Shown here piece by piece: positions 56,401 through 64,000 of a stretch of 64,000 bases of DNA. Positions within the stretch are counted from its first letter, which is position 1, and each line of letters opens with the position of its first letter. Where the stretch lies: positions 39,972 to 103,971 of the forward strand of contig JAJRPG010000018.1 of assembly GCA_024280855.1 (NCBI GenBank), in the 5' to 3' direction. The position numbers were made by a program, and so were the translations under genes. The notes beneath the pieces are model-generated. The model saw nothing but the letters and a program-made list of their open reading frames with translations, was not told the origin of the DNA and searched no databases. The DNA is from Planctomycetota bacterium. GTDB lineage: Bacteria > Planctomycetota > Phycisphaerae > UBA1845.

Positions 56401-56603
56401 TGCACACGTTGCAAACCCGCTAAACAACAAGCAAGCACAATGACTAACGCACTTCGCAGAAGTAGCGCTGCGTATCGTCGAACCGGATCAAGCCCCGCCA
56501 AGCTTCGACGCGATGTCACAAGCAACAGCGGCACAAGCAAACACACCCAAAGCCAAACTGGCTCGTTAAATTCAAACGGTAATGTCAACGCGAATACCAT
56601 CAT
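53430..56603 (-). CDS. Very large membrane protein with two VWA domains and a GATase-1-like domain
   Basis: 1057 residues. Two N-terminal helices, VWA 1 (about 70-230) with intact MIDAS (DRSHS; TDVAS; LLSDGND), an Ig-like part (about 235-310), a class-I glutamine-amidotransferase-like Rossmann segment (about 310-420, VLLITSNADSD to GLIMLGGDESFGAGGW) without a catalytic Cys, VWA 2 (about 425-620) whose DxSxS is replaced by SHSCE, another Ig-like region, C-terminal helices (about 880-950), and a polar basic tail with DnaJ-like low complexity. ATG overlaps the NHL gene stop as ATGA. It should be the main scaffold of the MoxR system. Confidence 0.87.
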   Translation of the reverse strand: MMVFALTLPFEFNEPVWLWVCLLVPLLLVTSRRSLAGLDPVRRYAALLLRSALVIVLACCLAGLQRVQRNDDLTVMFLMDRSHSVQAMQDEQEHFMREASKDLPADDRVGVIDFARHAFLEQQPLKGGYVIPAGRFPIMQGTDRTDVASAMRLAMAMFPHDTAKRMVLLSDGNDNMGNLLEEARRAAADGIPVDIVPLRYRHKNEVYFERVIAPTHAQKGEQIPVRMVVHTDRATSGTLLLYVNGQLLTLPEESTRLSLHAGDNTFVVTIPVLTTGAQTFEAVFRPDDVEQDTIALNNSASAFTFVSGPSRVLLITSNADSDRVLANALESEGVGVELRDVSDLGQFDLLQMVSYTSIILSNVSASNFTDDQQRDLVTYVKDMGSGLIMLGGDESFGAGGWIGSPVAEIMPVSFEIKHKRVIPRGALVIISHSCEIPRGNFWGKEMAKRSVDTISSQDYVGVLAYTYSPGGENWEVPLDLATNKAAVKAKIDRMQIGDMPDFGATMTMALRELTVGRGKDAAQKHVIILSDGDASAPSNSLVQDFVRNKITVSTIAIGWGGHVMQATLRDIAKKTGGKFYAARNPKQLPQIFSKESKVIKRPLIVDAPFQPAVLDAHSELLAGVDGSSLPALGGMVLTSPKDSPNVIIPLIRPTDDGEDPVLAHWQYELGKTVAFTSGQWEVWGGEWTSWSKYAKFWAQVVRWTMRQDLPANFDTYTRIDGDTARIVIDALDKDASYLNNLQLSTRVINPNGVTLPVKFVQTGPGKYEASVPVDQAGQYLANVQIRHNEKYLGTLRTGVTVPFSPEYRDLVPNEAMLRQVSEITNGRWLNEIPEEAGVFKHDLPPSESKRPAWDWALAWLLLPIFLLDVSVRRLASWLAFSIAVEVVVLIVLLFGMDFRYGGWSYFFGAFVVAELVGWSVRFRHIGPFYNYLTHGVTALATTGQRSEASLGQLKSSRNRGKDDRQGEAVQQAPSFETDEPLQLSDGDAQQKFDAKGGGRGKLKGGSLVDSLGGAKKDQDKDSPRGKKGAEDPDNEDATSRLLRAKRRARRDMDEDNK

Positions 56604-57520
56604 GGCCGAATTATTTGCACCCTACTGTTCATGGAATCAACTACATACACACGACCATCAACGCCGAATGCCGCCCCCCACGGGCCAGACAATTCGCCCA
56701 GTTCACGACCGCTCCCTCCCCAATTTTTTTTACTCTCACCCGTAGCTGATAACCAATGCAATCGATCACCACCATATTCGCAAATCAATACCGTCCCGTC
56801 ATCACGAATATCTATATCATAAGGATAGCGAAACTCATCCTCCCCACGCCCGCGATGACCAATGGTATCAATAACCTCACCGTCAAGCGTAAACCTGACG
56901 ATGCGATGATTACACGCATCTGCGACCCACAGGATTCCTTCCCCATCAATCGCCAGCGCCGCAGGCCGATTTAACCGCTTCCCCAATACCTCAGATTCGC
57001 CAAACGACTTAACAAACTCAAAGCTCGGCGACCATTTAGTGATACGATCATTACCGTTATATTCGCTAACGTATATAAAGCCATCATCGTCGATAGCTAC
57101 ATCGGTCGGTAATTGAAACTCACCATCGCCATTTCCATTGGTCCCAAATTGTCCGACCAGTTCACCTTCAGGATTAAAAATAAGTATGCGATGATAATGC
57201 GTGTCCGCTACAAAAATTCGCCCATCTTCGTGAACAGTAAGCCCCACCGGCTTGCCTTTGCTCGTTTCCGGCATGCGCCACGAAGATAAAAATTCTCCGT
57301 CAGGACTAAACCGCTGAATGCGGCCAGCTTTATCGACTACCAAAATCGCACCAGATTTTTCAACACTAATCGCACGCGGATAATTAAAAGACCCAGAGGC
57401 CAAACCTACGCCACCAAACGATCCGACAACGCCATTGCCCGTTAGCGCAGGGCGGTCGCAAGAAAATGCCATCATCGTGACACTAATGATCCCGGTAAGT
57501 ATAAACTTGCGTACCATCAT
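56600..57520 (-). CDS. NHL-repeat beta-propeller, probable lipoprotein
   Basis: 306 residues from the ATG at 57520 (a TTG at 57547 opens the frame; neither has a clear ribosome site). Export signal with a Cys in AFSC, then six NHL repeats (about 35-300), e.g. NYPRAISVEKSGAILVVDKAG, RPAALAIDGEGILWVADACNHRIVRF and PWGAAFGVDGRVYVVDSMNSRVQI, giving a complete six-blade propeller. It is translationally coupled by ATGA to the large VWA gene. Such propellers bind proteins or carbohydrate; here a role as an extracellular partner of the VWA scaffold is likely. Confidence 0.85.
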   Translation of the reverse strand: MMVRKFILTGIISVTMMAFSCDRPALTGNGVVGSFGGVGLASGSFNYPRAISVEKSGAILVVDKAGRIQRFSPDGEFLSSWRMPETSKGKPVGLTVHEDGRIFVADTHYHRILIFNPEGELVGQFGTNGNGDGEFQLPTDVAIDDDGFIYVSEYNGNDRITKWSPSFEFVKSFGESEVLGKRLNRPAALAIDGEGILWVADACNHRIVRFTLDGEVIDTIGHRGRGEDEFRYPYDIDIRDDGTVLICEYGGDRLHWLSATGESKKNWGGSGRELGELSGPWGAAFGVDGRVYVVDSMNSRVQIIRP

Positions 57521-57661
57521 AGATATACAGATGATAAGCGCGAACAAGCGATCCGTCGAGCTGCATGCTTCAGCTTGCGAGGACTTCGAAAAATATTGGT
57601 GTCAATTATTTTAAGACGCTCAGGGATTTCACGACGAAAATTACTGATAGGATAGAACTAC

Positions 57662-57689
57662 AGTCATTCCCGCGCAGGCGGGAATCCAG
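57662..57689. repeat. Short palindromic dispersed repeat, copy 1
   Basis: Core CATTCCCGCGCAGGCGGGAAT is a near-perfect palindrome; a close copy lies at 62688-62714. It stands between the DUF4175-like gene and the NHL gene. Palindromic elements of this sort recur widely in bacterial intergenic regions; no function is known here. Confidence 0.7.
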
Positions 57690-57724
57690 TAACAACAATG
57701 GAAGCTTACGATAAATTTGAAAAG

Positions 57725-59491
57725 TTAATCTGCGGACTCTTTTGTCGTCTGAGCTTTATCAGCCGTGATTTTCTTCACGCTGGAAAAATAAGCCTTCACT
57801 GACTTTTGATATTGCCTGGGAATCCGGTCACGCGAAATCCGGTCGCTGGCGTCACGCTCCGCAGCCGACACCACCTCAACCAGCCCGCTGTTTATTTCCC
57901 CTCTAACTTGCTCACCCTCGAAGAACACCTGCCCAATAATCGCACCCTTCCCTGTCGCAACCTTAGCTCGCTCAGTTTTGAAACCGACGGCTGTTTGCTG
58001 CTCCGGCGACAGCCCGCCACGCCCCTTGCCTCGGCCACCCGTCCCGCCACCATTACCATTGCCTTTGCCCGAGCCGCTGCCGCTACATTTCCCACAAGAC
58101 TTTCCACCTTGTTGTCCCGAACCACTACATTGGCTACATGGAGAATCAATGGCATTACGCGCACTTTGTAAATCCGCCAACGTCGAATCAAGTTGCGCCA
58201 ACTCCGCTTCCATAGACTCCATCTCGCCAAGTTGCCCCGCCGCCTTGGACATGCCAGCCATCGCTTCGCCCGTCTGCCCTGGTGAACCAGTTTTCGAAGC
58301 TTGCTTCAAGGCATTCGCCAATTTGCTCGCCATGCCTTTCGTTTTCTGTTGCTGCTGCAATTTCTTAGTTATTTCCTTGATTTGCTTTTGAGAATAACCA
58401 TTCTTTTCAAGCTGCTTCTTAATTTGCTCAAGGTCTTTCTTACTCAGATTTTCCAGTAATCGCTCAACGTCCTTCTTTTTCAATCCAGCCTGCGCGAGTT
58501 TCTCAGCCAGCTTTTTATCAATAGCCAATTTTTCAATTTGCTTGGCAATGTCTTCCAACTGTTTTGAAAGTTCTTTAGCAAACTTTTTGTCCTTCTCATT
58601 CTTGAGAGTGGCTAACTGCTCGCGCATTTTCAACAGCTCTTCCTTAGCCTTTTTGAAATCTCCCTGTTGCAGCGCCTTCGCCAATTTTTGAGTAGGTGCT
58701 TCATTCGACTTGGGAGGCTTCAGGCCGCGAAGTCGTCGCTTCATTTGTTTCGCCGTATCATACCCGCCATTTTTTCGCTTGTTCTTAACGGCATCTTCTA
58801 ATTTATCAATCTTTTTCACAGCTACATGTCGCACGTCGCTAGGCCGGCGCAATTGCCCACCGGCCATTTCGTCGATAGGACCAGCCTCATTGAGAAGGTC
58901 TTCAATCGCTGGTACGCGCTCAGCTATTTCACGCACGCGCTCCATCTGCTTATCCACCGCTATCCGAGTAACTTCGACAGCCGCATCATCAATAGGGTCC
59001 GCATCAGCCACTTGTGGCAACAATAATCCAGGCGTAATCAACAACATTAGCGCAGCCATCGCCAAGGACACAGCCGTCCATGGCAGTGCTTTCGGTATTG
59101 AATATCTAATGTGCATTCGTGGCGAGATGTTGGCACTAATGCGCTCGGCATCAACAACCACTGCTTGTGCGAAGGGGTCTTTGTTGCCCGCGCAATAATG
59201 GCCACTGCTTAATCTCTCTCGCAAACCGGCAGCCTCGTCCAAAGCAGATGCGGCTTCGATAGTTGATTCACGTTTCAAAAAAGTCCAGATGAATGAGACC
59301 AGAAGGGAAACGCCGCCGAGTGCATACGCAGTGATGTCTAATGGAATAGCCAAATCCCAAAGGCGTTGAATCAGCACGACAGCCGTTAAACAAAAACCAG
59401 CCATCGCCAGACACGTCGAAAAATATTTTAGCCAACGATTGCCCCAAAGGCGACGCTGACTCGACCGAACGCAGTTTTCTAATGGCGACAT
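57725..59491 (-). CDS. Membrane coiled-coil protein, DUF4175-like N-terminus with a DnaJ-type zinc knuckle
   Basis: 588 residues. Three hydrophobic segments (about 22-42, 55-71, 133-155) enclose EAASALDEAAGLRERLSSG, a segment resembling DUF4175 proteins that accompany MoxR/VWA clusters elsewhere. Residues about 180-400 are a long Lys/Glu-rich coiled coil. Then come two CxxCxGxG repeats (CSQCSGSG and CGKCSGSG, about 455-480) of the DnaJ zinc-finger pattern, followed by a Gly-rich stretch and a conserved-looking C-terminal domain (GFKTERAKVATGKGAIIGQVFFEGEQ). First gene of the eight-gene run. Function unknown. Confidence 0.75.
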   Translation of the reverse strand: MSPLENCVRSSQRRLWGNRWLKYFSTCLAMAGFCLTAVVLIQRLWDLAIPLDITAYALGGVSLLVSFIWTFLKRESTIEAASALDEAAGLRERLSSGHYCAGNKDPFAQAVVVDAERISANISPRMHIRYSIPKALPWTAVSLAMAALMLLITPGLLLPQVADADPIDDAAVEVTRIAVDKQMERVREIAERVPAIEDLLNEAGPIDEMAGGQLRRPSDVRHVAVKKIDKLEDAVKNKRKNGGYDTAKQMKRRLRGLKPPKSNEAPTQKLAKALQQGDFKKAKEELLKMREQLATLKNEKDKKFAKELSKQLEDIAKQIEKLAIDKKLAEKLAQAGLKKKDVERLLENLSKKDLEQIKKQLEKNGYSQKQIKEITKKLQQQQKTKGMASKLANALKQASKTGSPGQTGEAMAGMSKAAGQLGEMESMEAELAQLDSTLADLQSARNAIDSPCSQCSGSGQQGGKSCGKCSGSGSGKGNGNGGGTGGRGKGRGGLSPEQQTAVGFKTERAKVATGKGAIIGQVFFEGEQVRGEINSGLVEVVSAAERDASDRISRDRIPRQYQKSVKAYFSSVKKITADKAQTTKESAD

Positions 59492-59819
59492 GTTCTATAT
59501 CCTAATGGCATTCATGGGATTCGAAAATTTCCTCGCCCGTTTTATCGCAACCATCCGAACCTAGCCCAATGATAGCTCCCTCTTCTATTCTCCGCGCCAA
59601 GCCCCAAACGTCCACAAAAAAATAAGTTACTTTAGGGAAAGCACGTCCTCGTGCGTGATATTCCTGTTTTCGCGTAGAAAAAACATGTTTACACATCCCA
59701 GCTTTCGCGTGCAGTAAGCATGAGGCTTCAGGCTTCACGAATATATAACGGCTACCCCCCACGTAAACTATTCCCATTGTACCATAAACAGGCGAACAAT
59801 AATCTGCTATCATGTCTTT
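59492..59819. other. Divergent promoter region of the MoxR/VWA operon and the TlpA-fusion gene
   Basis: 328 bases between two divergent starts. No gene or strong hairpin recognised; the only long open frame here runs through the start of the left gene's leader and looks like chance. Both promoters must be in it. Confidence 0.4.
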
Positions 59820-61691
59820 ATGCCAACCACATTGTTAAAATGCTTAGCCGGAGTCTTGTTTTTGACCAACATAGCCTTCGCCCAAGACGCCGGAGCCGTC
59901 ACGGCTAAGCCTGCCTCAGAAACACCCCAGATTATTATCGTGGAAGGACAAGTCACTAACCATATCGGTGGCGGCGTGAAAGACGTTGTCATTACAGCCC
60001 ATCATCAAAATGATGACGATACCAAAGGCAAACTCATCGCTGAAACCAAGACGGATGAAATTGGTGATTACGCCCTGACGGTGTCCGAAGAATTTCACGG
60101 CGATATGATTGTCACGATTACCAAAAAAACTTTTCAGCCCATCACGCATCATGTGCATACTAGCGAAGACGAGTATCCTCTATTCATTGCCGAGACGCTG
60201 CAAGGCACATTGTTATTAAAAGGCGTGGTACGGAGCATCGAAAAGGACAAGCCAGTCGAAGCCGCGGAGATTTCACTTTCTACAGGCTATCAAGACTTTC
60301 AGGAAACCAGCAACGCCAAAGGAGAGTTTTCATTCAAAAACCTCTCGCCAGGGACGGCTAGTATTACGGTCTCAGCCACGGGGTTCGGGCGTGAAAGAAT
60401 TTCTATTCGTAACATTCAAGAGGAGAGCGAAGAAGAATTAGCTATTGTTCTAAAACCTGAGCGGATTATCAATCTGCTTGTGAAAGATGAACTTAAGCAT
60501 CCTGTTTCAGGCGTTACGATTGAATTGTACGATCGCGACAGGGACGACCTACAAACCATCGTAACTGACGCCAAAGGTAAAGCCCTCGTTAGTGGCATTC
60601 ACTTTGATGCTAATGAACTTTTGGTTCGGCTTACACATGAGGATTATGTTTCTTCTATTGATTATGATCGCACTTTATCATTGACAGAAGAATCGATCGT
60701 GTCTCATCATGAACTTCATCTACAACGAGGTGGTAAAATTGTCGGCATGGTGGTCGATGAAAATAACCAGCCATTGAATGGCGCGCGAGTCATGACTGGT
60801 GAAATGTATGCCGATGCGAGTCCACGAGATTGGTCTACTTACGACGGCTCATTCACGATTAGCCAAGTGCCGCCTGGTGAGGCTACGATTACCGTTCATT
60901 TAAGTGATTACGCGCCGCAGTTAAAAAAAGTTCGCATTAAGCCGGGCAAAATTGCCCGCATCGAGTTTAGGCTAGAGCCTAGTGTTTCACTGATTGGCTT
61001 CGTTCGCAACGAAGATGGCGAAGCCGTGCCCGGTGCGGAAATTTTCACGACGAAGTGGCGCGACGCTCAAACATTAGGGCTGCGAGCTATGACCGATGAC
61101 AAGGGCCGCTTCGAGATGCGCGGCGCTCCTCTCGACGAATTTGAAATTCAAGCCATCACGCCAGCACGACACAAGAAAACTTTATTGGTAAGCGTTAAGG
61201 CCGGTGAGCCAATTTCCATTATCGTTCCCACCGCCCCTCCCGAGCCGCCAGGCGGTAAAGGACCAGCCGTGGGAGAAGATGTGCCGGCGATTACGCTAAC
61301 TTCGATAACAAAAAAATCTTTTGACCTTAGAAGCTTAAAAGGCAAAACGGTTTTGATCGACTTTTGGGCTACCTGGTGCGGGCCATGTGTGGCTGAGCTT
61401 CCTGAATTGGAAGACCTTTATAAAGAATTTCAGAATCGCGACGACTTCGTCATGCTTAGCGTCAGTCAGGATTTTGACTTGTCTACGCTCAAAAGATTCT
61501 TAAAAAGAAGGAAAAAAATGGCTTGGCCACAGATCTTCGACGAGGCAATCAGCAAAGATTCGCCCTCTAAAGCTTTCGGTATTGAATCTTTGCCGACGAT
61601 ATATATCATTGGTGCAGACGGAAAAATCGCCGCGAAAGGTTTGCGAGGCCAGGCGATTGGTAAAAAAGTTCACGAACTGCTAAAGGAATAA
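59820..61691 (+). CDS. Exported protein with carboxypeptidase-regulatory-like domains and a C-terminal thioredoxin (TlpA) domain
   Basis: 623 residues, signal peptide (cleavage near A22). Residues about 38-470 form four to five CarboxypepD_reg-like/CnaB-like beta domains (VEGQVTNHIGGGVKDVVITA, LKGVVRSIEKDKPVEAAEI, GKIVGMVVDENNQPLNGARV, IGFVRNEDGEAVPGAEIF). The C-terminus (about 485-623) is a TlpA/AhpC-type thioredoxin with WCGPC (W519-C523), and SLPTIYIIGADGKI carries the cis-Pro. Extracytoplasmic thiol-disulfide exchange on a surface stalk is likely. Its gene diverges from the MoxR/VWA operon. The next gene starts 6 bases after its stop. Confidence 0.88.
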   Translation: MPTTLLKCLAGVLFLTNIAFAQDAGAVTAKPASETPQIIIVEGQVTNHIGGGVKDVVITAHHQNDDDTKGKLIAETKTDEIGDYALTVSEEFHGDMIVTITKKTFQPITHHVHTSEDEYPLFIAETLQGTLLLKGVVRSIEKDKPVEAAEISLSTGYQDFQETSNAKGEFSFKNLSPGTASITVSATGFGRERISIRNIQEESEEELAIVLKPERIINLLVKDELKHPVSGVTIELYDRDRDDLQTIVTDAKGKALVSGIHFDANELLVRLTHEDYVSSIDYDRTLSLTEESIVSHHELHLQRGGKIVGMVVDENNQPLNGARVMTGEMYADASPRDWSTYDGSFTISQVPPGEATITVHLSDYAPQLKKVRIKPGKIARIEFRLEPSVSLIGFVRNEDGEAVPGAEIFTTKWRDAQTLGLRAMTDDKGRFEMRGAPLDEFEIQAITPARHKKTLLVSVKAGEPISIIVPTAPPEPPGGKGPAVGEDVPAITLTSITKKSFDLRSLKGKTVLIDFWATWCGPCVAELPELEDLYKEFQNRDDFVMLSVSQDFDLSTLKRFLKRRKKMAWPQIFDEAISKDSPSKAFGIESLPTIYIIGADGKIAAKGLRGQAIGKKVHELLKE

Positions 61692-61697
61692 GCGATT

Positions 61698-62606
61698 GTG
61701 AATGCTTTCGATCACTCATCATCTGATGATGCGTCTTTCACGCATCACGATAACCGCCTTCGTCCAAGCGACCCTCGTGCGTTGCGTGCGTGCAAGGCTT
61801 TGCACGAACATCGGCTAGTAGACGCGGCGGCTAACATCAAAGCGATTTCGGCGGATTCGCTTTCGGAGCAGGCTTGGCTACATCTTCTCACTGGTCGATT
61901 GATGATAGCTGAGAAAACTTTTTCAAATGCCAAACCAGAACTCTTACAAGCTGCGGGCCTTGCGTTCACAGCTGCGGCTGGTTCGGCGGATGCTTCTGAG
62001 CTGAATCGTCTAGCCGCGAACGCGCTCAATCTGGTCGGATGGATTTATCGCAGGCAAGACCAACCCACGTTCGCTACAAGCGTTCACGAAACGGCGCTTA
62101 AATTGCGTCAGGATCATGGCACGATCGCTGAACAGTGGGAAACGATGGTCGAACTGGGGCTGGACGCAGAGTTAGCCCGCAAGCTGGATCACGCTCAGCG
62201 GTGGTATACCAAAGCCATCGAAACCGCAGGAAAGCTTGAGGAGCCTCACGATCTGCAATTAGCCTCGAATCACGATCATCTGTGCCGCGTTTTTCTAGCT
62301 GGAGATGCTACGCAGTTTGCCGTGGATGCGGCGAGGGCTGCGCGGACTCACTGGCGAGCGCATGACATACGCCTGGCATCAGCCTCGCGCGCCGATCTTG
62401 CGCTCGGCAACGCGCTGCTTATGCACGCGGAGTTTCATCTCGCCTCAGACCCGCAAGCCGTTCACGACATCATTAGTGAGTGTGTTGCGCTACTGGAAAA
62501 AGCGAAAGACGCCTTAGCCGCTTTTGGCCCAAAACATGCTGGCGAAGTTGATCGCTGTCAGCAGCATCTTGAAGTAGCTCACAAAATGCGCGACGCGGCT
62601 AGTTAG
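61698..62606 (+). CDS. Tetratricopeptide-like helical protein
   Basis: 302 residues, GTG start, with AAGGA about 11 bases upstream; alternative starts are weaker. All-helical TPR-like repeats (about 30-290), for example LAANALNLVGWIYRRQDQPTFATSVHETALKLRQ and ARKLDHAQRWYTKAIETAGKL. No membrane or signal segment. It begins 6 bases after the TlpA-fusion gene and is very likely co-transcribed. A protein-binding role is likely; no substrate known. Confidence 0.7.
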   Translation: MNAFDHSSSDDASFTHHDNRLRPSDPRALRACKALHEHRLVDAAANIKAISADSLSEQAWLHLLTGRLMIAEKTFSNAKPELLQAAGLAFTAAAGSADASELNRLAANALNLVGWIYRRQDQPTFATSVHETALKLRQDHGTIAEQWETMVELGLDAELARKLDHAQRWYTKAIETAGKLEEPHDLQLASNHDHLCRVFLAGDATQFAVDAARAARTHWRAHDIRLASASRADLALGNALLMHAEFHLASDPQAVHDIISECVALLEKAKDALAAFGPKHAGEVDRCQQHLEVAHKMRDAAS

Positions 62607-63060
62607 CTTATCGCTCTAATCAATTTCTTCGCACCGGTCATATGCACGCAGCCGCCATGCACACCCGGCCGCCTTTTGTGCCCAGCCGTCATACCCGCGC
62701 AGGCGGGTATCCAGAATCCGTAGCTGACACACAGCAGCGAAGCGGTCAATATTGCGCCACGCTTACGATAAACAAAAAAATTATCACCTAATTTTGGCAT
62801 AAGAATTCGATGTTTTCTACCCAATAATGCAGATTGGCCAAATTCTGATCTATCCAGAGTTGTTACGGCATAGATCACCGGCGACGTTCTTTATATGGAC
62901 GGACCGCCATGACGTAGTAGCCTTCACGGGTAAACGCTGTGGCCCGCCCTATTAGCTTTTCGGGTGTCAGTTTCCACCGCGCGTACCCATGCCACCCGAT
63001 CGGCCAAATAGATAACGCGGCCACTTTCTTGATTGGTGTGCAGGCTTTAGACTTTGTTTT
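62607..63060. other. Intergenic region with palindromic repeat copy 2
   Basis: 454 bases. Holds the second copy of the short palindrome (62688-62714). A minus-strand open frame of 66 codons (62875-63075, ends in RRR) overlaps the following gene's start; the wording looks protein-like, but without a site or neighbour I do not count it as a gene. No known RNA seen. Confidence 0.4.
62688..62714. repeat. Short palindromic dispersed repeat, copy 2
   Basis: CGTCATACCCGCGCAGGCG followed by GGTATCCAG; differs from the copy at 57662-57689 by matched changes in both arms (T-A exchange), so the stem is kept. This compensatory change suggests the hairpin, not the sequence, is maintained. Confidence 0.7.
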
Positions 63061-63669
63061 ATGAGCCGTTATCAAGTGCCGAAATGCCGCGAGCGAATTG
63101 AGCTTCGTGTTTCCAATTCGCGTTTTATCACGACCGTGGCTCCCGTGTTTTCAGTGAAGGAGGCTCAGGCTTTTATCCGGGAAATCCGGGACGAAATGCC
63201 TGATGCTAGTCATCATGTGTATGCGTTTAAGATTGGCTATGGTGCGAGCGTTTCTGAAGGGATGAGCGACGACGGCGAGCCTTCCGGGACGTCCGGCCCA
63301 CCGACGCTGGCCCATCTGCGCGGGGCTGACATTGGCGATACTGTCATCGTAACGGCGCGGTATTTCGGCGGGACAAAACTAGGCACGGGTGGCTTGGTCT
63401 CGGCCTACGGAGCTGCGGCGAAGACGGTTCTTGAGGCGGTCGAAACAGAAGAAAAAGTCACGCGCCTTCGCTATGAAGTTGTGATTCCATATACGCTAAG
63501 AGAGTTGGTGCTGCGGCTATTAAAAGAACATGAGTGTTTGCTCGAAGAAGAAACGTTCGAGGCTGAGGTGTGTTTGCGGTATGTGATCCCGGAGGAGCTT
63601 GTGAGGGATTTGGCGAAGGCGGTTGGAGATTTGTCAGCGGGGAAAGTTAAGCCGGTGGTATTGGAATGA
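63061..63669 (+). CDS. YigZ/IMPACT family protein
   Basis: 202 residues with the UPF0029/IMPACT core: SVSEGMSDDGEPSGTSGPPTLAHLRG, TARYFGGTKLGTGGLVSAYG, followed by the RNA-binding-like C-terminal lobe (about 130-200). Family members bind or regulate ribosomes/GCN2-type translational control in eukaryotes; bacterial function is unsettled. ATG at 63061 overlaps the start of a doubtful minus-strand frame. A single gene. Confidence 0.92.
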   Translation: MSRYQVPKCRERIELRVSNSRFITTVAPVFSVKEAQAFIREIRDEMPDASHHVYAFKIGYGASVSEGMSDDGEPSGTSGPPTLAHLRGADIGDTVIVTARYFGGTKLGTGGLVSAYGAAAKTVLEAVETEEKVTRLRYEVVIPYTLRELVLRLLKEHECLLEEETFEAEVCLRYVIPEELVRDLAKAVGDLSAGKVKPVVLE

Positions 63670-64000
63670 GGATTCGTCATGCAATAGTTAAGACCTGCTT
63701 AACTGCGAGCAATAGCATGCGTACCATCGCCCCCTGTCCCCGCTATTGTAAGTCCTTGCAAATAGGTGGCTTATGGAACGCCAGATGGCAGTAAAGGTCA
63801 ACCTTTCTCACGATAACGCGAGAGAGGGTTATTAGTCTCCCACTTTCAATTGCATTCAACATGCTAACAGCCTGTTGAAGAATCCTCATTTTCAGCCATC
63901 GTTCAGATATGGGCGGACGTGTAAGCTGGCGTAGCCCATTTCAATTTCTGAGGCCAAAAATTGGGCAATTGGATTCGATGAACTAGAAACTCGCGTAACC
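63670..64000. other. Window end without recognised gene
   Basis: 331 bases after the YigZ gene. A small inverted repeat (CTCACG near 63814 against CGCGAG) is present. No gene could be supported up to the window edge. Confidence 0.4.

Noticed and set aside
62875..63075. 66-codon minus-strand frame with Trp/Tyr/Arg-rich end
   Set aside because: Overlaps the YigZ start by 15 bases on the opposite strand, no ribosome site, no neighbour; could be real, but not supported enough.
1..64000. CRISPR array, prophage, insertion sequence or toxin-antitoxin system
   Set aside because: I found no regularly spaced direct repeats, integrase, transposase or typical toxin pair in any part of the window.

Overview
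The window looks like chromosomal sequence from a planctomycete, most likely of the Phycisphaerae type. This is inferred from the gene content: many secreted or lipidated proteins of no clear family, an FG-GAP protein with a dockerin-like EF-hand pair of the kind common in that group, a MoxR/DUF58/VWA gene cluster with a very large VWA protein, several hybrid histidine kinases, and housekeeping genes (gyrA, mfd, rnd, dnaJ-like, sppA) scattered without large operons. I see no insertion sequence, prophage, plasmid gene or CRISPR array. TTG and GTG starts are frequent, and ATGA overlaps couple several gene pairs.

Region by region: (1) 1-1786 is a histidine kinase, cut by the window edge, with its OmpR-type regulator. 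(2) 2249-4271 on the minus strand is a tightly coupled ECF sigma / membrane protein / secreted coiled-coil triad, preceded on the same strand by an unusual 30-cysteine repeat protein (4415-5203). (3) 5595-16497 holds a KamA-family radical SAM enzyme, a double-receiver hybrid kinase, a small secreted protein, gyrA, ribonuclease D and a large secreted protein. (4) 16700-23831 has mfd overlapping a parvulin-type lipoprotein, a four-helix membrane protein and a P1B metal ATPase. (5) 24122-32344 has the FG-GAP/dockerin lipoprotein, a dead HtrA-like protein fused to TPRs, SppA and a membrane transglutaminase-like protein. (6) 32538-37842 has tRNA-Ser(UGA), a kinase/regulator pair and a divergent EF-G-like GTPase. 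(7) 38187-43765 has small lipoproteins, a CbpA-like co-chaperone with two tiny membrane proteins, and a pteridine-reductase-like SDR. (8) 43997-47646 pairs a PilB/GspE-like protein with a destroyed Walker A and a CvpA-like membrane protein. (9) 47691-59491 is a minus-strand run of eight genes built around MoxR, DUF58 and two VWA proteins. (10) 59820-63669 has a thioredoxin-fused surface protein, a TPR-like protein and a YigZ/IMPACT protein.

The genes that deserve most attention are the five-fold six-cysteine repeat protein, the pseudo-enzymes (HtrA-like, PilB-like, EF-G-like), the MoxR/VWA operon with its NHL-propeller and DUF4175-like partners, and a small RNA-like element at 2155-2227 with two overlapping perfect stems.
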